From Streptomyces sp. NBC_01549 (GTDB lineage: Bacteria > Actinomycetota > Actinomycetes > Streptomycetales > Streptomycetaceae), in the NCBI RefSeq assembly GCF_026339955.1, contig NZ_JAPEPW010000001.1, forward strand, positions 3,374,501-3,438,500: a stretch of DNA of 64,000 bases, given 5' to 3'. Below, piece after piece: positions 42,374 to 51,936 of the stretch. The position numbers and the translations under genes are program-made. The stretch's first letter is position 1. Every line of letters starts with the position of its first letter. The notes beneath the pieces were generated by a model. It saw nothing but the letters and a program-made list of their open reading frames with translations. It had not been told where the DNA came from and ran no database searches.

Positions 42374-43747
42374 TCACGGCGTCCGGTCCAGCAGGAGTAC
42401 CGCCACGTCGTCCGTCAGCTCTCCGCCGTTGAGGTCCCTGACCTCGTTCACCGTCGCTCGCAGCAGCTCCTCGCCCGCCAGGCCCTGCGCGAGCCGACGG
42501 CGCACCAGGTCCACCATGCCGTCCTGGCCCAGCCGCTGCTTGCCCTCGCCGATGTGACCCTCGATCAGGCCGTCGGTGTAGAGCATCAGACTCCACTCGC
42601 CGCCCAGCTCCACCTGCTGGCGCGGCCAGCGGGCACCGGGCAGCAGGCCGAGCGCCGGGCCGCCGTTCTCGTACGGCAGCAGTTCGACGGTGGGGGGCGC
42701 CCCTGTCCGAGCGGAGCCGGGACCCTGCGGGAGGCCGGGGCGGGAGAGCAGCGGGGAGGGGTGGCCGGCCAGGCAGAGCCCGGCGCGGCGGCCGTCCGGC
42801 GCGATGTCCACCGTGCACAGCGTCGCGAAGATCTCGTCGTTCTCGCGTTCGTGCTCCAGGACTCGCTGGAGGGTGGACAGGAGTTCGTCGCCGCACAGGC
42901 CCGCGAACGTCAGCGCCCGCCAGGCGATGCGCAGCTCCACACCGAGCGCGGCCTCGTCGGGGCCGTGCCCGCAGACGTCGCCGATCATGGCGTGCACCGT
43001 GCCGTCGGGCGTACGGACCGTGTCGTAGAAGTCGCCGCCGAGCAGGGCACGGGAGCGCCCCGGGCGGTAGCGCGCGGCGAAGCGGAGCGAGGAGCCCTCC
43101 AGGAGAGGGGTCGGCAGCAGGCCGCGCTCCAGGCGTGCGTTCTCCTGGGCGCGCAGCCTGGACTCGGTGAGTCGGCGCTCGGCCTTGTCGGAACGTTTCC
43201 GCTCCACCGCGTACCGGATCGCGCGGCTCAGCAGCCGACCGTCCAGCTCGTCGCGGAACAGGTAGTCCTGGGCGCCGACGCGCACCGCCTCCGCGCCGCG
43301 CTCGGCGTCACCGGAGGCGGTGAGGGCGAGGACGGCGTGCCGGGGCGCGAGCCGCAGTACGTGCTTGAGCGTGGTGAGCTCGCCGTCGCTCTCGGCGGCC
43401 GCCCGGCCGGGGGCGGGCAGCGCGAGGTCGAGCAGGATGCAGTGGACGTCGTCGGTGAGCAGCCGCTCGGCCTCGGTGAGGTTGCGGGCGGTGCGGATAC
43501 GGATGGGTTTTCCGGCCGCGTCGAGCATCTCGGGCACGCTGAGCGAACCCGCCGGGTCGTCCTCGATGACCAGCAGGGTCAGGTTGGTGGTGCTGTCGAC
43601 CGGGGTCGTGGCGGCGTGGGGCGCCGGTACTGCCCCGGCCGGGCCGCCGGTCGCGTCTCCGGATGGGCCGCCGGGTGAGAACGCGCCTTGAGCCTGACCG
43701 CTCTCCACGGCCGGGATCGCTCTCTGCCGCGGTATGGGTACGGGCAT
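42374..43747 (-). CDS. PP2C-family serine phosphatase with N-terminal receiver domain
   Basis: 457 residues. Receiver domain at ~50-165 (LLVIEDDPAGSLSVPEMLDA, phosphorylation Asp in CILLDLALPAP; the usual Lys is replaced in YLFRDEL), a coiled linker, then a SpoIIE/RsbU-type PP2C domain with metal residues in GGDFYDTV and GDVCGHGPDEA, and TDDVAVLLLDRTP at the end. Such proteins dephosphorylate anti-anti-sigma factors. I chose the ATG at 43747 (MPVPIPRQRAIP) with AAGGAA upstream; a longer frame runs through the intergenic palindrome. Partner kinase not seen here. Confidence 0.9.
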   Translation of the reverse strand: MPVPIPRQRAIPAVESGQAQGAFSPGGPSGDATGGPAGAVPAPHAATTPVDSTTNLTLLVIEDDPAGSLSVPEMLDAAGKPIRIRTARNLTEAERLLTDDVHCILLDLALPAPGRAAAESDGELTTLKHVLRLAPRHAVLALTASGDAERGAEAVRVGAQDYLFRDELDGRLLSRAIRYAVERKRSDKAERRLTESRLRAQENARLERGLLPTPLLEGSSLRFAARYRPGRSRALLGGDFYDTVRTPDGTVHAMIGDVCGHGPDEAALGVELRIAWRALTFAGLCGDELLSTLQRVLEHERENDEIFATLCTVDIAPDGRRAGLCLAGHPSPLLSRPGLPQGPGSARTGAPPTVELLPYENGGPALGLLPGARWPRQQVELGGEWSLMLYTDGLIEGHIGEGKQRLGQDGMVDLVRRRLAQGLAGEELLRATVNEVRDLNGGELTDDVAVLLLDRTP

Positions 43748-44114
43748 CGTCTGGGTTCCTTCCCTCCCCCCGAGGGCGTGGTGGGGCGAAGGTCCTCGAC
43801 CCACCGACGGGGACCATAGCGGTAGCGGACGCCGCAACGGAATGGTGTGCGTCGCGGCATCCGGCAGGCGGCCACCGTCATATGCCGCATCCTGTACCGC
43901 ACTTGGACAGGATGCGGTTCCGTCCGGAATGACGAACGTCACGTCGGCGGGGTTGAGAGGGATGTACAACCGTGGGTCGGGTCACATGGGGTGCGTCACG
44001 GCGGGGCGGGCGATTTCTCGGGCTTGATGACGGTTTGGCCGCCGAGGTCGATCGGCCGACCCACACCACCAGGACCCGTCGCACGCCGTCACGCGTCCGG
44101 CCGTGTGCACGCCG
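43748..44114. other. 367-bp gap with palindrome and tandem repeat
   Basis: 43885-43917 is a CCGCATCCTGT / ACAGGATGCGG inverted repeat with 11-nt spacer (operator or terminator). 44081-44130 is a two-copy 26-bp repeat (unit starting GCACGCCGTCACGCGTCCGG) that duplicates the end of the NlpC gene, including its stop. No gene is supported here. Confidence 0.6.
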
Positions 44115-45203
44115 TCACGCGTCCGGCCGTACGACCCCCAGTATCGGCATCGACCCCGCCCCCGCGATCGTCACCGTCCGGCCCGGCCGCGGGGCGTGCA
44201 CGATCGCGCCGTCGCCGATGTACATCGCGACATGGCTGGCGTCGTCGAAGTAGATGATCAGGTCGCCGGGGCGCATGTCCTTGACGTCGACGTGGGGGAG
44301 CTGCTTCCACTGTTCCTGCGAGGTGCGCGGAATGCCATGGCCGGCAAAGGCCCACGCCTGTGAGGTCAGCCCCGAGCAGTCGTACGACCCCGGGCCCTCG
44401 GCGCCCCACACGTACGGCTTGCCGATCTGGTCGGTGGCGAACTTCACCGCCTTCTTGCCCTGCTCGGACGCCTTGCCGCTGATCTCGGCGAGGACGCCGG
44501 AGCTCAGCCAGGCCGTCTGCGCCTTGTACGCGGCCTCTTCCTCGAGCTTCGCCAGCCGCTCCTTCTCCTTCTTCTTGAGCTGGGACTCCAGCTTCTCGGC
44601 GGCGGCGATCTGCTTCTTGATCTCCTTCTGCGCCGTGGCCTTGGCCTGGCGGTTGGCCTCCAGCTTCTGCCACTGCGCGGAGGCGTCCTTCGCGTACTGC
44701 CGCAAGTCCTGCTGCGTACGGGTCATCTCGGCGAGCAGCCCCTTGGTCGCGCGCTCGCCCTGGAGCACCCGGCCGGCGCCGTCCAGGTACTGCTGGGGGT
44801 TGTCGCTCAGCCACAGCCGCATCTCGGGCGGCAGCCCGCCGCCCCGGTACTGCGCCCGGGCCGCGGCGCCCGCGCGGTCCTTCAACTCCTCCAGCCTCTC
44901 CTGGCCCTTCACGATCTCGCGGGCCAGGTCGACGATCTCGGCCGACTGCTGCTTGGCCTTCTCCTCGGCGGCGTTGTACGCGTCCGTGGCGACCGCCGCG
45001 TCGTGGTAGAGATCGTCCAGTCTCTTCCGGATCGCCTCAAGGTCCTTGCCGACCGGAGAGGTTGTCGGAGTCGGTGTCGGTGTGCGCGTGGGTGTCGGCG
45101 TCGGTGTCGGGCTCGCATACGCCACACCCGGTGCTGACAACACCGCGCAGGCGCAGGCCAGAACCATGGCCGCCGTGGTCAGGCTCCGCTTGCCGGATCC
45201 CAT
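44115..45203 (-). CDS. secreted NlpC/P60 cell-wall peptidase
   Basis: 362 residues. Signal peptide (SLTTAAMVLACACAVLSAPG VAYA), a PTPTPT linker (residues ~32-48), a long coiled-coil region (~52-225, RLDDLYHDAAVATDAYNAAE ...), then an NlpC/P60 domain: catalytic Cys in SYDCSGLTSQAW, His in DDASHVAMYIGDG and third residue His in AIVHAPRPG. Cleaves peptidoglycan stem peptides (RipA-like). I chose the ATG at 45203; the frame upstream is intergenic. Confidence 0.93.
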   Translation of the reverse strand: MGSGKRSLTTAAMVLACACAVLSAPGVAYASPTPTPTPTRTPTPTPTTSPVGKDLEAIRKRLDDLYHDAAVATDAYNAAEEKAKQQSAEIVDLAREIVKGQERLEELKDRAGAAARAQYRGGGLPPEMRLWLSDNPQQYLDGAGRVLQGERATKGLLAEMTRTQQDLRQYAKDASAQWQKLEANRQAKATAQKEIKKQIAAAEKLESQLKKKEKERLAKLEEEAAYKAQTAWLSSGVLAEISGKASEQGKKAVKFATDQIGKPYVWGAEGPGSYDCSGLTSQAWAFAGHGIPRTSQEQWKQLPHVDVKDMRPGDLIIYFDDASHVAMYIGDGAIVHAPRPGRTVTIAGAGSMPILGVVRPDA

Positions 45204-45542
45204 TGCTCCGCCCCCAAACTGATTTACCGTCAGTAACTTATGGACGCCTGGGGGATCGTGCCATGTCGGCGCGCAATGCGACAGAGGTGGGCAAGAACTC
45301 CCCTCCCCCCGGCCCGCCTCCGCAAGACGATCTCCCGGCCTGTGTGACGAACCAGTCACGAAGTTCGTTCCGTGCAGCTCACGGGCGTGCGATGGCCGCG
45401 CGCTCGACACCCATACGTCATCCAGGTGTCGCACGCCTGTCGGGCACCTCCGTGTCCGCCGGCATCCCCGTGCCTGTCCGGCGCCTCCGTGCCCGTGCGG
45501 CCCCCGCGCCTCGCGCCTACGCGTCCCTCTTGTGCGCGGCGC
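45204..45542. other. 339-bp gap upstream of the NlpC/P60 gene
   Basis: Holds the NlpC/P60 promoter. Short repeats GTCAGTAACTTA and GTGACGAACCAGTCAC are seen. I looked for a ydaO/c-di-AMP-type riboswitch and could not recognise its conserved segments. Confidence 0.4.
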
Positions 45543-46364
45543 TCACGCGAACGGGCCGCGGGGTGCCAACGCCTCCCAGCGCACCGTGACTTCACCCTGG
45601 CGCCAGCGGGGTATGCCGTCCGTCACCGGCCAGTCGGCCCTCAGGTCGTGGACCGTGCGTATCCAGCGCTGCCGCGCGCCGTACGAGGCGTAGGGCGCGG
45701 CGGCCGCCCAGGCGCGGTCGAAGTCGCGGAGGAACGCGTGCACGGGCTCGCCCGGGATGTTGCGGTGGATCAGGGCCTTGGGCAGGCGCTCGGCGAGGTC
45801 GGACGGGCGGTCGAGGGAGCCCAGGCGGGTGGCGAAGGTGACCGTGCGCGGGCCCTCGGGGCCGAGGGCGACCCAGACGTGCCGACGGCCGATCTCGTCG
45901 CAGGTGCCCTCGACGAGCAGGCCGCCCCGTGAGCCGAGGCCCGCTGGCGCGAGGCGTGCGCACAGGCGCTGCCAGACGTCGGCGACCTGCTCCTCGTCGT
46001 ACTGGCGCAGCACGTTCGCCGCGCGGATGAGTGAGGGGCTGCCCTGCACCGGGACCTCGAAGCCGCCGTGCCGGAAGGCGAGCCCCTCGCGCTCGTACGG
46101 CCGGGCCGCCGCGACCCTCGCCGGGTCGATCTCCACGCCCACCACGCGGGTGCGGGGAGCGGCCGTGCGCAGGCGGGTCAGCAGCTCTACCGGGGTCCAG
46201 GGAGCCGCCCCGTATCCGAGGTCGACCGCCACCGGGTCCGTGCTTCTGCGCAGCTCGGCGCCGTGGGTGGCCGCGATCCAGCGGTCCATGCGGCGCAGTC
46301 GGTTGGGGTTGGTGGTCCCGCGCGTCACCGTACCCACGGGGCGGGACGCGGCGCGGGTTGTCAT
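45543..46364 (-). CDS. class I SAM-dependent methyltransferase
   Basis: 273 residues. SAM motif I VAVDLGYGAAPWTPVEL and the acidic residue in VVGVEIDPARV. Probably a small-molecule or RNA methyltransferase; substrate unknown. ATG at 46364 is 7 nt after TACTCT (leaderless). A much longer frame is possible but crosses the mshA promoter. Divergent from mshA, as in other Streptomyces I recall. Confidence 0.85.
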   Translation of the reverse strand: MTTRAASRPVGTVTRGTTNPNRLRRMDRWIAATHGAELRRSTDPVAVDLGYGAAPWTPVELLTRLRTAAPRTRVVGVEIDPARVAAARPYEREGLAFRHGGFEVPVQGSPSLIRAANVLRQYDEEQVADVWQRLCARLAPAGLGSRGGLLVEGTCDEIGRRHVWVALGPEGPRTVTFATRLGSLDRPSDLAERLPKALIHRNIPGEPVHAFLRDFDRAWAAAAPYASYGARQRWIRTVHDLRADWPVTDGIPRWRQGEVTVRWEALAPRGPFA

Positions 46365-46631
46365 GCGTACGAGAGTAGGCGGCCGGGAGGAAGCCCGTGC
46401 GGGCCTGTGGATAACCTGCGCCGTCCTCCGTCGCCCTGTGGAAGAGACGGGGAAGCGAACTGTGCACGCAACCCGCCATCGAACGGTTGAGCGACAGCCG
46501 GTAATGATTCGGCAAAGGGGCGAGGAAGGGAACGCGGAAGGGAAATGGAGCGGCCTGCTCCGGCGTTGCCGCTCTTTGGAGGGTGCCGTGCGTCCTCCGC
46601 CCGGCATGCCCGCAGCAAGGAGGACCGCCAC

Positions 46632-47969
46632 GTGAGCCAGTACGTCAGCAGGCTCGGGCGACGCTCCCCGGCGACGTCCTCACGGCTCAGGCTGCACCGC
46701 AGGCCCCGTCGCGTGGCGATGCTCTCCGTCCACACCTCGCCGCTCCACCAGCCCGGCACCGGCGACGCCGGCGGCATGAACGTCTACATCGTGGAGCTCG
46801 CCCAGCGCCTCGCCGCGATCAACATCGAGGTCGAGATCTTCACCCGGGCCACCACGGCCGCCCTCCCGCCGACCGTCGAACTCGCCCCGGGCGTCCTCGT
46901 CCGGCATGTCGACGCGGGCCCGTACGAGGGCCTCGCCAAGGAGGACCTGCCCGCCCAGCTGTGCGCCTTCACACACGGCGTCATGCAGGCCTGGGCCGGG
47001 CACCGCCCCGGTTACTACGACCTCGTGCACTCGCACTACTGGCTCTCCGGCCACGTCGGCTGGCTTGCCGCCGAGCGCTGGGGCGCGCCCCTGGTGCACG
47101 CGATGCACACCATGGCCAAGGTGAAGAACGCCGCGCTCGCCGAGGGCGACACCCCCGAGCCCGCCGCCCGCGTCATCGGCGAGACCCAGATCGTGCGCGC
47201 CGCCGACCGTCTCATCGCCAACACCTCCGAGGAGGCCGACGAGCTGGTGCGCCACTACGAGGCCGAACCCGGCAAGGTCGCCGTCGTCCACCCGGGCGTC
47301 AACCTCGACCGCTTCCGCCCGGCCGACGGCCGCGCCGCCGCCCGCGCCCGCCTCGGACTTCCGCAGGACGCGCTGATCCCGCTCTTCGCGGGCCGCATAC
47401 AGCCCCTGAAGGCCCCCGACGTGCTGCTGCGCGCGGTCGCCGTCCTCCTGGACGAGCGCCCCGAGCTGCGCGGCAACATCGTCGTCCCCGTGGTGGGCGG
47501 TCCCAGCGGTACCGGTCTCGCCAAGCCCGAGGGGCTGCAGAAGCTCGCCGCCCGGCTCGGGATCGCCGATGTCGTGCGCTTCAGGCCGCCCGTCGGCCAG
47601 GAGCAGCTCGCGGACTGGTTCCGGGCCGCGTCGGTGCTGGTCATGCCCTCCTACAGTGAGTCCTTCGGGCTGGTCGCCATCGAGGCGCAGGCGGCCGGCA
47701 CGCCGGTGCTGGCGGCCGAGGTCGGCGGCCTGCCCGTCGCCGTGCGCCACCGGGAGACCGGATTCCTGATCCCGGGGCACGATCCCGTCGCCTACGCGCG
47801 CGTGCTGCGCGATTTCGCCGACGACCAGGCGCTGTCCGCCCGGATGGGCGAGGCCGCCGCCCGGCACGCACAGCGTTTCGGCTGGGACACCGCGGCCGCG
47901 ACCACGGCGGACGTGTACACGGCGGCCGTCCAGGCCCACCGCCACAAGGTGCGCGCCCACCAGGGCTGA
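46632..47969 (+). CDS. mshA: MshA, D-inositol-3-phosphate glycosyltransferase
   Basis: 445 residues, GT4 family. First step of mycothiol synthesis: transfers GlcNAc from UDP-GlcNAc to inositol-3-phosphate. Motifs: HQPGTGDAGGMNVYIVELAQ, HSHYWLSGHVGWLAAERW, FAGRIQPLKAPDVLLRA and the E-x7-E motif in SYSESFGLVAIEAQAAGTPV. I chose GTG 46632 with AAGGAGG upstream. Cytosolic; the other msh genes are not in the window. Confidence 0.95.
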   Translation: MSQYVSRLGRRSPATSSRLRLHRRPRRVAMLSVHTSPLHQPGTGDAGGMNVYIVELAQRLAAINIEVEIFTRATTAALPPTVELAPGVLVRHVDAGPYEGLAKEDLPAQLCAFTHGVMQAWAGHRPGYYDLVHSHYWLSGHVGWLAAERWGAPLVHAMHTMAKVKNAALAEGDTPEPAARVIGETQIVRAADRLIANTSEEADELVRHYEAEPGKVAVVHPGVNLDRFRPADGRAAARARLGLPQDALIPLFAGRIQPLKAPDVLLRAVAVLLDERPELRGNIVVPVVGGPSGTGLAKPEGLQKLAARLGIADVVRFRPPVGQEQLADWFRAASVLVMPSYSESFGLVAIEAQAAGTPVLAAEVGGLPVAVRHRETGFLIPGHDPVAYARVLRDFADDQALSARMGEAAARHAQRFGWDTAAATTADVYTAAVQAHRHKVRAHQG

Positions 47970-48075
47970 CGCGTCAGCCAAGGCTGACCCGCCCACCAAG
48001 GTCGGCGCGCCCACCAGGCCGACGCGCACACCGCCCGCGGGCCGGTCCGCCGGACGTCTGACGTACGCTCCCTCC

Positions 48076-48567
48076 ATGGCTGACGCAGCGTCGATCATCG
48101 AGCAGGTCCTCACCGAGGCCGAGCTGGAGTGGGAGAGCCCCAAGGCGGGCTCGTACGTCGTGAAACTGCCCGGCACCCGCAAGCTCTCGACGACCGTCTC
48201 GCTGATCGTCGGCAAGCACTCCCTGTCGCTGAACGCCTTCGTGATCCGCCACCCCGACGAGAACCAGGAAGGCGTCCACCGCTGGCTCCTGGAGCGCAAC
48301 CTCAAGCTCTATGGCGTGAGTTACGCGGTCGACCCCCTGGGGGACGTGTATCTGGTCGGCAAACTGCCGCTCGTCGCGGTCACGCCGGACGAGGTCGACC
48401 GGCTGCTCGGCTCGGTCCTGGAGGCCGCCGACGGCGCTTTCAACACCCTCCTTGAGCTCGGTTTCGCCTCCGCGATCCGCAGGGAGTACGCCTGGCGGAC
48501 GTCCCGCGGCGAATCGACCCGCAATCTGGACGCGTTCACTCATCTGATTCAGCGTCCCGCCGACTGA
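48076..48567 (+). CDS. YbjN-domain protein
   Basis: 163 residues with a single YbjN fold (IEQVLTEAELEWESPKAGSY, LNLKLYGVSYAVDPLGDVYL-like strand). The YbjN family resembles type III secretion chaperones and is linked to stress regulation in enterobacteria; role in Streptomyces unknown. TACGCT 6 nt before the ATG suggests a leaderless mRNA. Between mshA and the beta-helix protein. Confidence 0.88.
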   Translation: MADAASIIEQVLTEAELEWESPKAGSYVVKLPGTRKLSTTVSLIVGKHSLSLNAFVIRHPDENQEGVHRWLLERNLKLYGVSYAVDPLGDVYLVGKLPLVAVTPDEVDRLLGSVLEAADGAFNTLLELGFASAIRREYAWRTSRGESTRNLDAFTHLIQRPAD

Positions 48568-48705
48568 ATTGCTGGTCCAGTCCAACTAAGTGGTGCACGA
48601 CCCTTTCCCGGCCAGGGGTCTCAGTGGCATGCTCACCGCCGACGCAGATCTGAACGTCGTTCACATCCATGGAATTCAATGGACTGCGATGGAAGGCGGG
48701 CGGGT

Positions 48706-50403
48706 ATGAGCAAGGGGCACGTGAGGATCAGCAGACGAGGTCTGCTCGGAAGCGCCGTAGCCGTGGCGGCCGTCGCCGTGACCGGAGGACCGGCGACGGC
48801 CGCCGCACCACTGCGGACAGGTGCCGCACGACCGGATGGCGGGGGTCAAGTCCCGGCCGTCTGGCGGGAGTTCACCCGCGCTCCCTTCACCCACCCGCAG
48901 ATCCCGTACGTCGGCAGGGCCGGCCACCGGGGCGGCGCGGCGCGCTTCCCCCGCCGCCCCGTCGTGGCCGACGTCCGCGCCTACGGCGCGGTCGCGGACG
49001 ACGGCACCACGGACTGCGCCCCCGCGATCAACCGTGCCATCGCCGCTGCCGGGAGGGCCGGCGGTGGCACGGTGCTCATCCCGCCCGGCACCTTCCGTAT
49101 CGACGACCTCATCCGCATCGGCCACTCGAACGTCGTGCTGCGCGGCGCCGGCAGCGACCGTACGAAGCTGTACGCGACCAAGAACCTCACCGAGCTGATC
49201 GGCGTCTACGGCTCCCGCTACGGCGGCGACAAGTCGTCCTGGTCCTGGGCGGGCGGTCTCATCTGGCTCGCCCCCACGGCCCGTTGGGACTCCCTGGTCG
49301 CCGCCGTCAAGGCCAAGGCCTGGCCCTTCGAGGGCTGGACCGGAAACAAGCGCGACGAGTGGGAGACCCTGACGACCGTCGCCCCCGCCACCCGCGGCTC
49401 CTGGTCGGTGACGGTCGCCGATCCCCGCCCGCTCAAGCCGGGCCGGCTCGTCCTCCTGCGACTCGCGGACGACGCCGGCCACACCCTCCTGGAGCACATG
49501 TCGGGCGGCGGTCCGGGCCCCGAGTCGTACTACTGGGACGACAAGACCAAGCTCACGAGTTACGTCCCCTACGAGTGGCCCGTACGCATCGCGCGTGTGC
49601 GGGGCAGAAAGGTCACCCTGGAGCGTCCGCTTCCCCTCGACCTACGCCCCGAGTGGGACCCGCGGCTGACCACCCACGTCGAGCCGCTGACCGGCTCCGG
49701 TGTCGAAGGCCTCACCCTGGAGGCCATCGAGACGCCCCAGTCCCCGCACCTCCTCGACAAGGGCTACAACGGGGTCGTCCTCCAGTGCGCGTACGACTGC
49801 TGGGTCGACGACGTGACGGTCCGCCACGTCGACAACGGCTTCGGCCTGGTCGCGGCCTCCGCCTGCACCCTGCGCCGCACCCGTGTGGCGGGCCGGGGCT
49901 CGCACCACCCGTACTTCTGCCGCGAGGGCTCGCACGACAACCTCGTCGAGGACTTCACCATCGAGCAGCGCACGGTCCCGGCCCCGCCGAACACCCAGCT
50001 CCACGGCATCAACGTGGAAGGCCTCTCCTCCTACAACGTCTGGTCGCGCGGCGACCTCCAGATGGGCACGTTCGACAGCCACCGCGGTCTGCCCTTCGCC
50101 AACGTCCGCACCGACATCACCGTCAACAACGACGGCCGCCACGGCGGTGACGCGAGCGCGGGTCCGCTCTTCGGCGCCCGCTTCACCCACTGGAACATAC
50201 GGGTCACGAACGGCCGCGCGGGGCTGATGAAGATCGATGGTCTGGCGCCCTACTCCGCCACCGTCGGCCTCAACGAGGTGACCGAGTTCGACCAGATCGA
50301 CGTCCCCGACTTCACCGGCGACCTGCACTCCCGTCTGGAGCTGTACGGGACCACGGACGTCGTACGCCCACGCAACCTCCACGAGGCCCAGCGGGACCTC
50401 TGA
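48706..50403 (+). CDS. Tat-exported parallel beta-helix protein (pectate lyase-like)
   Basis: 565 residues. Twin-arginine signal ISRRGLLGSAVAVAAVAVTG, then a Pectate_lyase_3-type start (VADVRAYGAVADDGTTDCAP AINRAI, GGTVLIPPGTFRIDDLIRI) and a right-handed beta-helix with repeated rungs. Family members are polysaccharide lyases or hydrolases; the substrate is not evident. Start chosen at ATG 48706 after GGAAGG; longer frames add no signal peptide. Confidence 0.9.
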   Translation: MSKGHVRISRRGLLGSAVAVAAVAVTGGPATAAAPLRTGAARPDGGGQVPAVWREFTRAPFTHPQIPYVGRAGHRGGAARFPRRPVVADVRAYGAVADDGTTDCAPAINRAIAAAGRAGGGTVLIPPGTFRIDDLIRIGHSNVVLRGAGSDRTKLYATKNLTELIGVYGSRYGGDKSSWSWAGGLIWLAPTARWDSLVAAVKAKAWPFEGWTGNKRDEWETLTTVAPATRGSWSVTVADPRPLKPGRLVLLRLADDAGHTLLEHMSGGGPGPESYYWDDKTKLTSYVPYEWPVRIARVRGRKVTLERPLPLDLRPEWDPRLTTHVEPLTGSGVEGLTLEAIETPQSPHLLDKGYNGVVLQCAYDCWVDDVTVRHVDNGFGLVAASACTLRRTRVAGRGSHHPYFCREGSHDNLVEDFTIEQRTVPAPPNTQLHGINVEGLSSYNVWSRGDLQMGTFDSHRGLPFANVRTDITVNNDGRHGGDASAGPLFGARFTHWNIRVTNGRAGLMKIDGLAPYSATVGLNEVTEFDQIDVPDFTGDLHSRLELYGTTDVVRPRNLHEAQRDL

Positions 50404-50428
50404 CCCGCCCGGGCGGGTCGGCCGGGAC

Positions 50429-51067
50429 TCACCCGAGCCTGTCGTACCCGACGAAGGTGAACATCCGCTCCCCGGACGGCAGCGGCCGGGGCTCACCGGT
50501 GAACCGGTGGGCCCCGACGCCGAATCCGAGCGCGGGGTCGGGGACCCACAGCCGCTCGAAACCGCGCTCCTCCAGCCAGCCGCAGACGCGCGGCACGAGG
50601 TCCGGTGCCTTGCGGTGCCGGGTCCACACGAGCGTGCCGCCCGTCCGGCACAGCGACGCGCAGAAGCCGGCGGTGCGCTCGACGTCCTCGTCGGTGAGAT
50701 TGCCGAGGACACCGCAGACGAGGACGAGGTCGGCCGGGGCGAGGTCCCGGTAGTGGTCGGTCGACGCGGCGTCCCCGACGACGACCTCGACCCCCGACAG
50801 CCCCGCGGCCCCGGCGGCGCGCGCCGCCACCTCGGCGTTGCGGTCGTCCAACTCGACGAGCCGCGCGCGGACATCGCCCCGGCGGGGGTGCTCGGCGAGT
50901 ACGCCGATCAGGTCGCGTCCCTGTCCGGCGCAGACGCTGACGGCCGTGAGCGGCCCGGGAGGCGCCCCGTCGAGGGCGAGCCGGACGCGGCTTTGGACGA
51001 GTGCGAGGCGTCGTCCGAGGTAGGAGTCGGAAGTGTCGTAGGCGTCGTGCCACTCATGCCAGTCCAT
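50429..51067 (-). CDS. class I SAM-dependent methyltransferase
   Basis: 212 residues. Motif I LTAVSVCAGQGRDLIGVLAE, motif II VELDDRNAEVA, ADLVLVCGVLGNL. Probably acts on a small molecule. Convergent with the beta-helix protein and adjacent to the AraC regulator on the same strand. Confidence 0.88.
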   Translation of the reverse strand: MDWHEWHDAYDTSDSYLGRRLALVQSRVRLALDGAPPGPLTAVSVCAGQGRDLIGVLAEHPRRGDVRARLVELDDRNAEVAARAAGAAGLSGVEVVVGDAASTDHYRDLAPADLVLVCGVLGNLTDEDVERTAGFCASLCRTGGTLVWTRHRKAPDLVPRVCGWLEERGFERLWVPDPALGFGVGAHRFTGEPRPLPSGERMFTFVGYDRLG

Positions 51068-51086
51068 GGGGGGGAGCGTACGGCGC

Positions 51087-51887
51087 TCAATCCCGGCGCC
51101 CCGTTCGCGCGTACCGTCCCGGCGGCACCCCCACCAACCGCTTGAAGTGGCGTGTCAGATGGGACTGGTCGTAGAAGCCGGTCGTCGTGGCCACCTCGGA
51201 CGGTCTGCCGCCCTCCAGGAGCAGACGGCGTGCCCGGTCGACGCGGCGGGACATCAGGTACTGGTGCGGTGCGATCCCGAACGCCCCGCCGAACGCCCGT
51301 ACGAGATGGGCGGGATGGGCGTGCAGGAGCCGGGCCGCCTCGTCGAGCGAGATCCCGTCCACGAGCCGAGCGTCGAGGAGTTCGCGCAGCCGGTGCGCGA
51401 GTGTGCGGTCGGGACGTGTCTCCTCGACGAGCCGCGGGCGCAGCCGGCCGCGCAACCGCTCGGCCACCAGCGTCAGCCTGCTCTCGGCCTCGAACTCGTC
51501 GCCGGGTTCGGCGAGGGCGGTGTGGAGCTGCCCGACACGCAGCCGCAGCAGGGGGTCACGCAGATCGGGGCCGTCCACCGCGGGCCCGATGAGGCTCTCG
51601 TCGAGGCGGCTCAGGTCGAGATAGAGGACGCGCTTGCGGAAGCCGTGTTCGGTGACCGGCGAACCGTTGTGCGGGACGTACGGCGGCAGCAGCGACACCG
51701 TGTCGTGCGGGGTCCCGTGCTCGTGCCGGTCGAGGTCGTACCGTACGGCGCCGGCGTCGACGATCAGGAGCGTCCACGCCTCGTGTACGTGCATGGGGTA
51801 CGCGTACTCCGTGTAGTGCGCGTGGAACACCTCCACGACACCCGGAACGCGCGGGCGCCATGCGGAGATCTCCCGCCGGGCCACCAT
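51087..51887 (-). CDS. AraC-family regulator
   Basis: 266 residues. N-terminal cupin sensor (YTEYAYPMHVHEAWTLLIVD) and C-terminal AraC double HTH (SLDEAARLLHAHPAHLVRAF, IAPHQYLMSRRVDRARRLLL, VATTTGFYDQSHLTRHFKRL). Divergent from a DUF2000 gene, the usual arrangement for this pair. Start chosen at MVARREIS; an extra five codons upstream are possible. Confidence 0.9.
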   Translation of the reverse strand: MVARREISAWRPRVPGVVEVFHAHYTEYAYPMHVHEAWTLLIVDAGAVRYDLDRHEHGTPHDTVSLLPPYVPHNGSPVTEHGFRKRVLYLDLSRLDESLIGPAVDGPDLRDPLLRLRVGQLHTALAEPGDEFEAESRLTLVAERLRGRLRPRLVEETRPDRTLAHRLRELLDARLVDGISLDEAARLLHAHPAHLVRAFGGAFGIAPHQYLMSRRVDRARRLLLEGGRPSEVATTTGFYDQSHLTRHFKRLVGVPPGRYARTGRRD

Positions 51888-51936
51888 GCAAACAACGTAC
51901 AAGACGAGGCCGTACGGGGGTCGGCAGTCTCAGTGC

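Noticed and set aside
45204..45542. ydaO (c-di-AMP) riboswitch before the NlpC/P60 gene
   Set aside because: Such riboswitches are common before wall hydrolase genes in Streptomyces, but I could not find the conserved segments here.
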